DNA of 64,000 bases from positions 22,291 to 86,290 of the forward strand of contig CAYJPA010000010.1 in the NCBI GenBank assembly GCA_964371945.1. The letters are read 5' to 3'. Both the position numbers and the translations under genes were made by a program. The DNA is from CAYJPA01 sp964371945 (GTDB taxonomy: Bacteria > Chloroflexota > Chloroflexia > Thermomicrobiales > UBA6265). Shown piece after piece: positions 62,676 to 64,000 of the stretch; the first letter of the stretch is position 1; the number at the start of each line of letters is the position of its first letter. The notes beneath the pieces are model-generated. The model was not told where the DNA came from. It saw nothing but the letters and a program-made list of their open reading frames with translations, and searched no databases.

Positions 62676-63163
62676 CGTAGTTCAGGCGACTCGTCGTAAC
62701 CCGCCAGCAACTCCGCGAAATTGAGTCTAGACATCTTCAGCGCCCGTCGCATTACTCGACCTGCCCGCTCCCGATCGGAATCGAGGAGGAGATCACTGAG
62801 TTTGCTCGGAACAATCTGCCACGACACCCCGTACGTATCTTTCAGCCGGCCGCATTCGCTCGGTTCGCCCTCGGCCGTCAGCGTGTTCCAGTAGTAATCA
62901 ACCTCCTCCTGGTCCGCGCGCTCGATGCACAGCGAGGTCGCCCCGGCGAACGGGAGCTCGGGTCCGACGTTGATTGCCTGGAACGGTTGCCCATTGATCC
63001 GAAACTCGATGAAGACGACTGGAGCCTCGGGATCGGGGCCAACATCGCTGTACCGATCGACGTGAAGCAGTTTTGAATTCTTGAATACGGAGATATAGTA
63101 ATCAACGGCCTCCACGGCATTGTTGTTGAGCCCAAAGCATGGCGCAATCGGCTTGCTGGTCAT
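62672..63163 (-). CDS. PhnB-like VOC-superfamily protein
   Basis: The protein has 163 residues. The ATG at 63163 follows GAGGAGATAGTC, a strong site; an in-frame start at 63205 is less likely. CFGLNNNAVEAVDYYISVF is the usual opening of PhnB/3-demethylubiquinone methyltransferase-like VOC proteins, and DTYGVSWQIVPSKLSDLL and GRVMRRALKMSRLNFAEL close it. The small protein folds as paired beta-alpha-beta modules. No reaction is assigned to this subgroup. Cytoplasmic. Its stop codon overlaps that of the convergent DUF72 gene. Confidence 0.85.
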   Translation of the reverse strand: MTSKPIAPCFGLNNNAVEAVDYYISVFKNSKLLHVDRYSDVGPDPEAPVVFIEFRINGQPFQAINVGPELPFAGATSLCIERADQEEVDYYWNTLTAEGEPSECGRLKDTYGVSWQIVPSKLSDLLLDSDRERAGRVMRRALKMSRLNFAELLAGYDESPELR

Positions 63164-63428
63164 GACTATCTCCTCTTCAGCACAAGCGCATTGGCGCGCG
63201 AACACCGTGGCCTGGTGCCGCTTCCGGGAAATGGTCGATTAGTAGTTCTCCAGTACGACACCAGAACTGGGGAGTCGAATCATGAGGCACGCGAAAATGA
63301 GTCGGTTTACACCATTGGCTCCCAAGTCGACGATGGCAATAAACTTGCCGCACCAGCCTGTGTTGTTCCGAGCTCATTCAGATGGGCCGGTGTCCACGTA
63401 TATGCATTGATAACGGGAGGACCAGGGG

Positions 63429-63950
63429 ATGAGCGAATCCAGAACAAGCAACGCGGACTGGATCGCACGTGTCGAGCGAGCGCGGGATGTCTGGGAACAG
63501 CTCGTTGTTGAAGCGAGTGATCTGGGAATGGACCGGCCGGGTGCGACCGGGGAGTGGACGTTCAAAGAAGTCGCTACACACCTCAACGCCTGGCGAACCT
63601 TGACGATCGCGAGACTCGAGGCAGCCGCCGGCGACAAGAATGCGCCTGAGATGCCTTGGCCAAACGGGATGAGTGAAGAGACCGACGACGGCACCCGGGA
63701 GATCAATCAATGGTTCACTGCCCGCGATCAGGATCGCTCCCTCGCCGATATTCTTGCGGAAACGCGATATCAGTTCGAGAAAATCCTGGCGACGATCGAG
63801 GCGATCCCTAATGCGGAGCTCGAAACCCGTTATCCGTGGCTCGAGGGATATCCCATTAGTGCAGTGATTGAGGGCATGCTGGAACATCTGCACGTGGACC
63901 ATGAGCCGGAAATCCGCGCCTGGCTCTCCGCTCGATCATCATCGACTTAG
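63429..63950 (+). CDS. DinB/ClbS-DfsB-like four-helix protein
   Basis: The protein has 173 residues. GEWTFKEVATHLNAWRTLTI contains the first metal-ligand-type His of the DinB-like bundle, and a later EHLHVDHEPEIRAWL provides two more, resembling DfsB/ClbS-type proteins. Some relatives protect DNA against genotoxins, others are thiol transferases. The sequence does not decide between these. GGGAGGACCAGGGG precedes the ATG at 63429. No partner gene is seen, and the window ends 50 bp after the stop. Confidence 0.7.
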   Translation: MSESRTSNADWIARVERARDVWEQLVVEASDLGMDRPGATGEWTFKEVATHLNAWRTLTIARLEAAAGDKNAPEMPWPNGMSEETDDGTREINQWFTARDQDRSLADILAETRYQFEKILATIEAIPNAELETRYPWLEGYPISAVIEGMLEHLHVDHEPEIRAWLSARSSST

Positions 63951-64000
63951 TGGTCCAGTTCATAATTAGTTGTCAGGTTGTCAACGGTGTGCGACGATCC

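Overview
The window is GC-rich and gene-dense. Its features are a class II (B12-dependent) ribonucleotide reductase, menaquinone biosynthesis (MenA, MenG), Thr/Pro-rich linkers in secreted proteins, SH3b-repeat and Cys-rich exported proteins, and LPxTG-type wall-sorting tails. Together these suggest a monoderm member of the Chloroflexota, probably Thermomicrobia-like. The assignment is inferred from gene content; no rRNA, tRNA or CRISPR array was seen.

Layout. 1-4240 (-) is a 3'-truncated large surface protein with prealbumin-like repeats, Thr/Pro linkers and an LPDTG tail. 4457-7213 (-) is a large regulator with a DNA-binding domain at each end. 7357-11776 mixes a small HTH protein, a decayed AraC gene, a VOC protein, the CCA-adding enzyme and a decayed DoxX-like gene. 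11865-13498 is an ABC importer pair. 13546-22780 is the centrepiece: a sigma70-like promoter, a leader of about 580 nt with stable stem-loops, an 8.55-kb gene for a Gly-rich repeat protein of 2850 residues with an LPSTG anchor, and a strong terminator.

23.3-35.6 kb holds panB, a small Cys-rich protein, a DNA glycosylase, tenA, a secreted repeat protein, nrdJ, an ECF S component and a PucR regulator. 36.4-43.4 kb holds a membrane-anchored protein with a degenerate nuclease domain, then an alcohol dehydrogenase and a tightly packed panB'-panC-menA-menG cluster in which panB' has lost about 60 internal codons. 43.6-53 kb carries a DinB-like protein, an MBL hydrolase, a SIS isomerase, two tandem-domain universal stress proteins, NAD synthetase, gamma-glutamyltransferase and purN. 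52.9-64 kb carries a flavin oxidase, a nucleotidyltransferase and RusA-like pair, a PAP2 fusion, guaA, a Tat-exported Cys-rich protein, an SH3b protein, a membrane protein with an alpha-CTD-like tail, a frameshifted DUF72 gene and two small enzymes.

Two themes recur. The first is a cell-surface programme: two LPxTG proteins, an SH3b protein, a Stig1-like protein and PT-linker proteins. Two of these genes share the same 15-nt element containing a perfect palindrome in their upstream regions. The second is gene decay: two multiply broken genes, one frameshift and one internally deleted panB whose intact counterpart lies 16 kb away. A short dispersed intergenic repeat occurs twice, about 4 kb apart, in convergent spacers.
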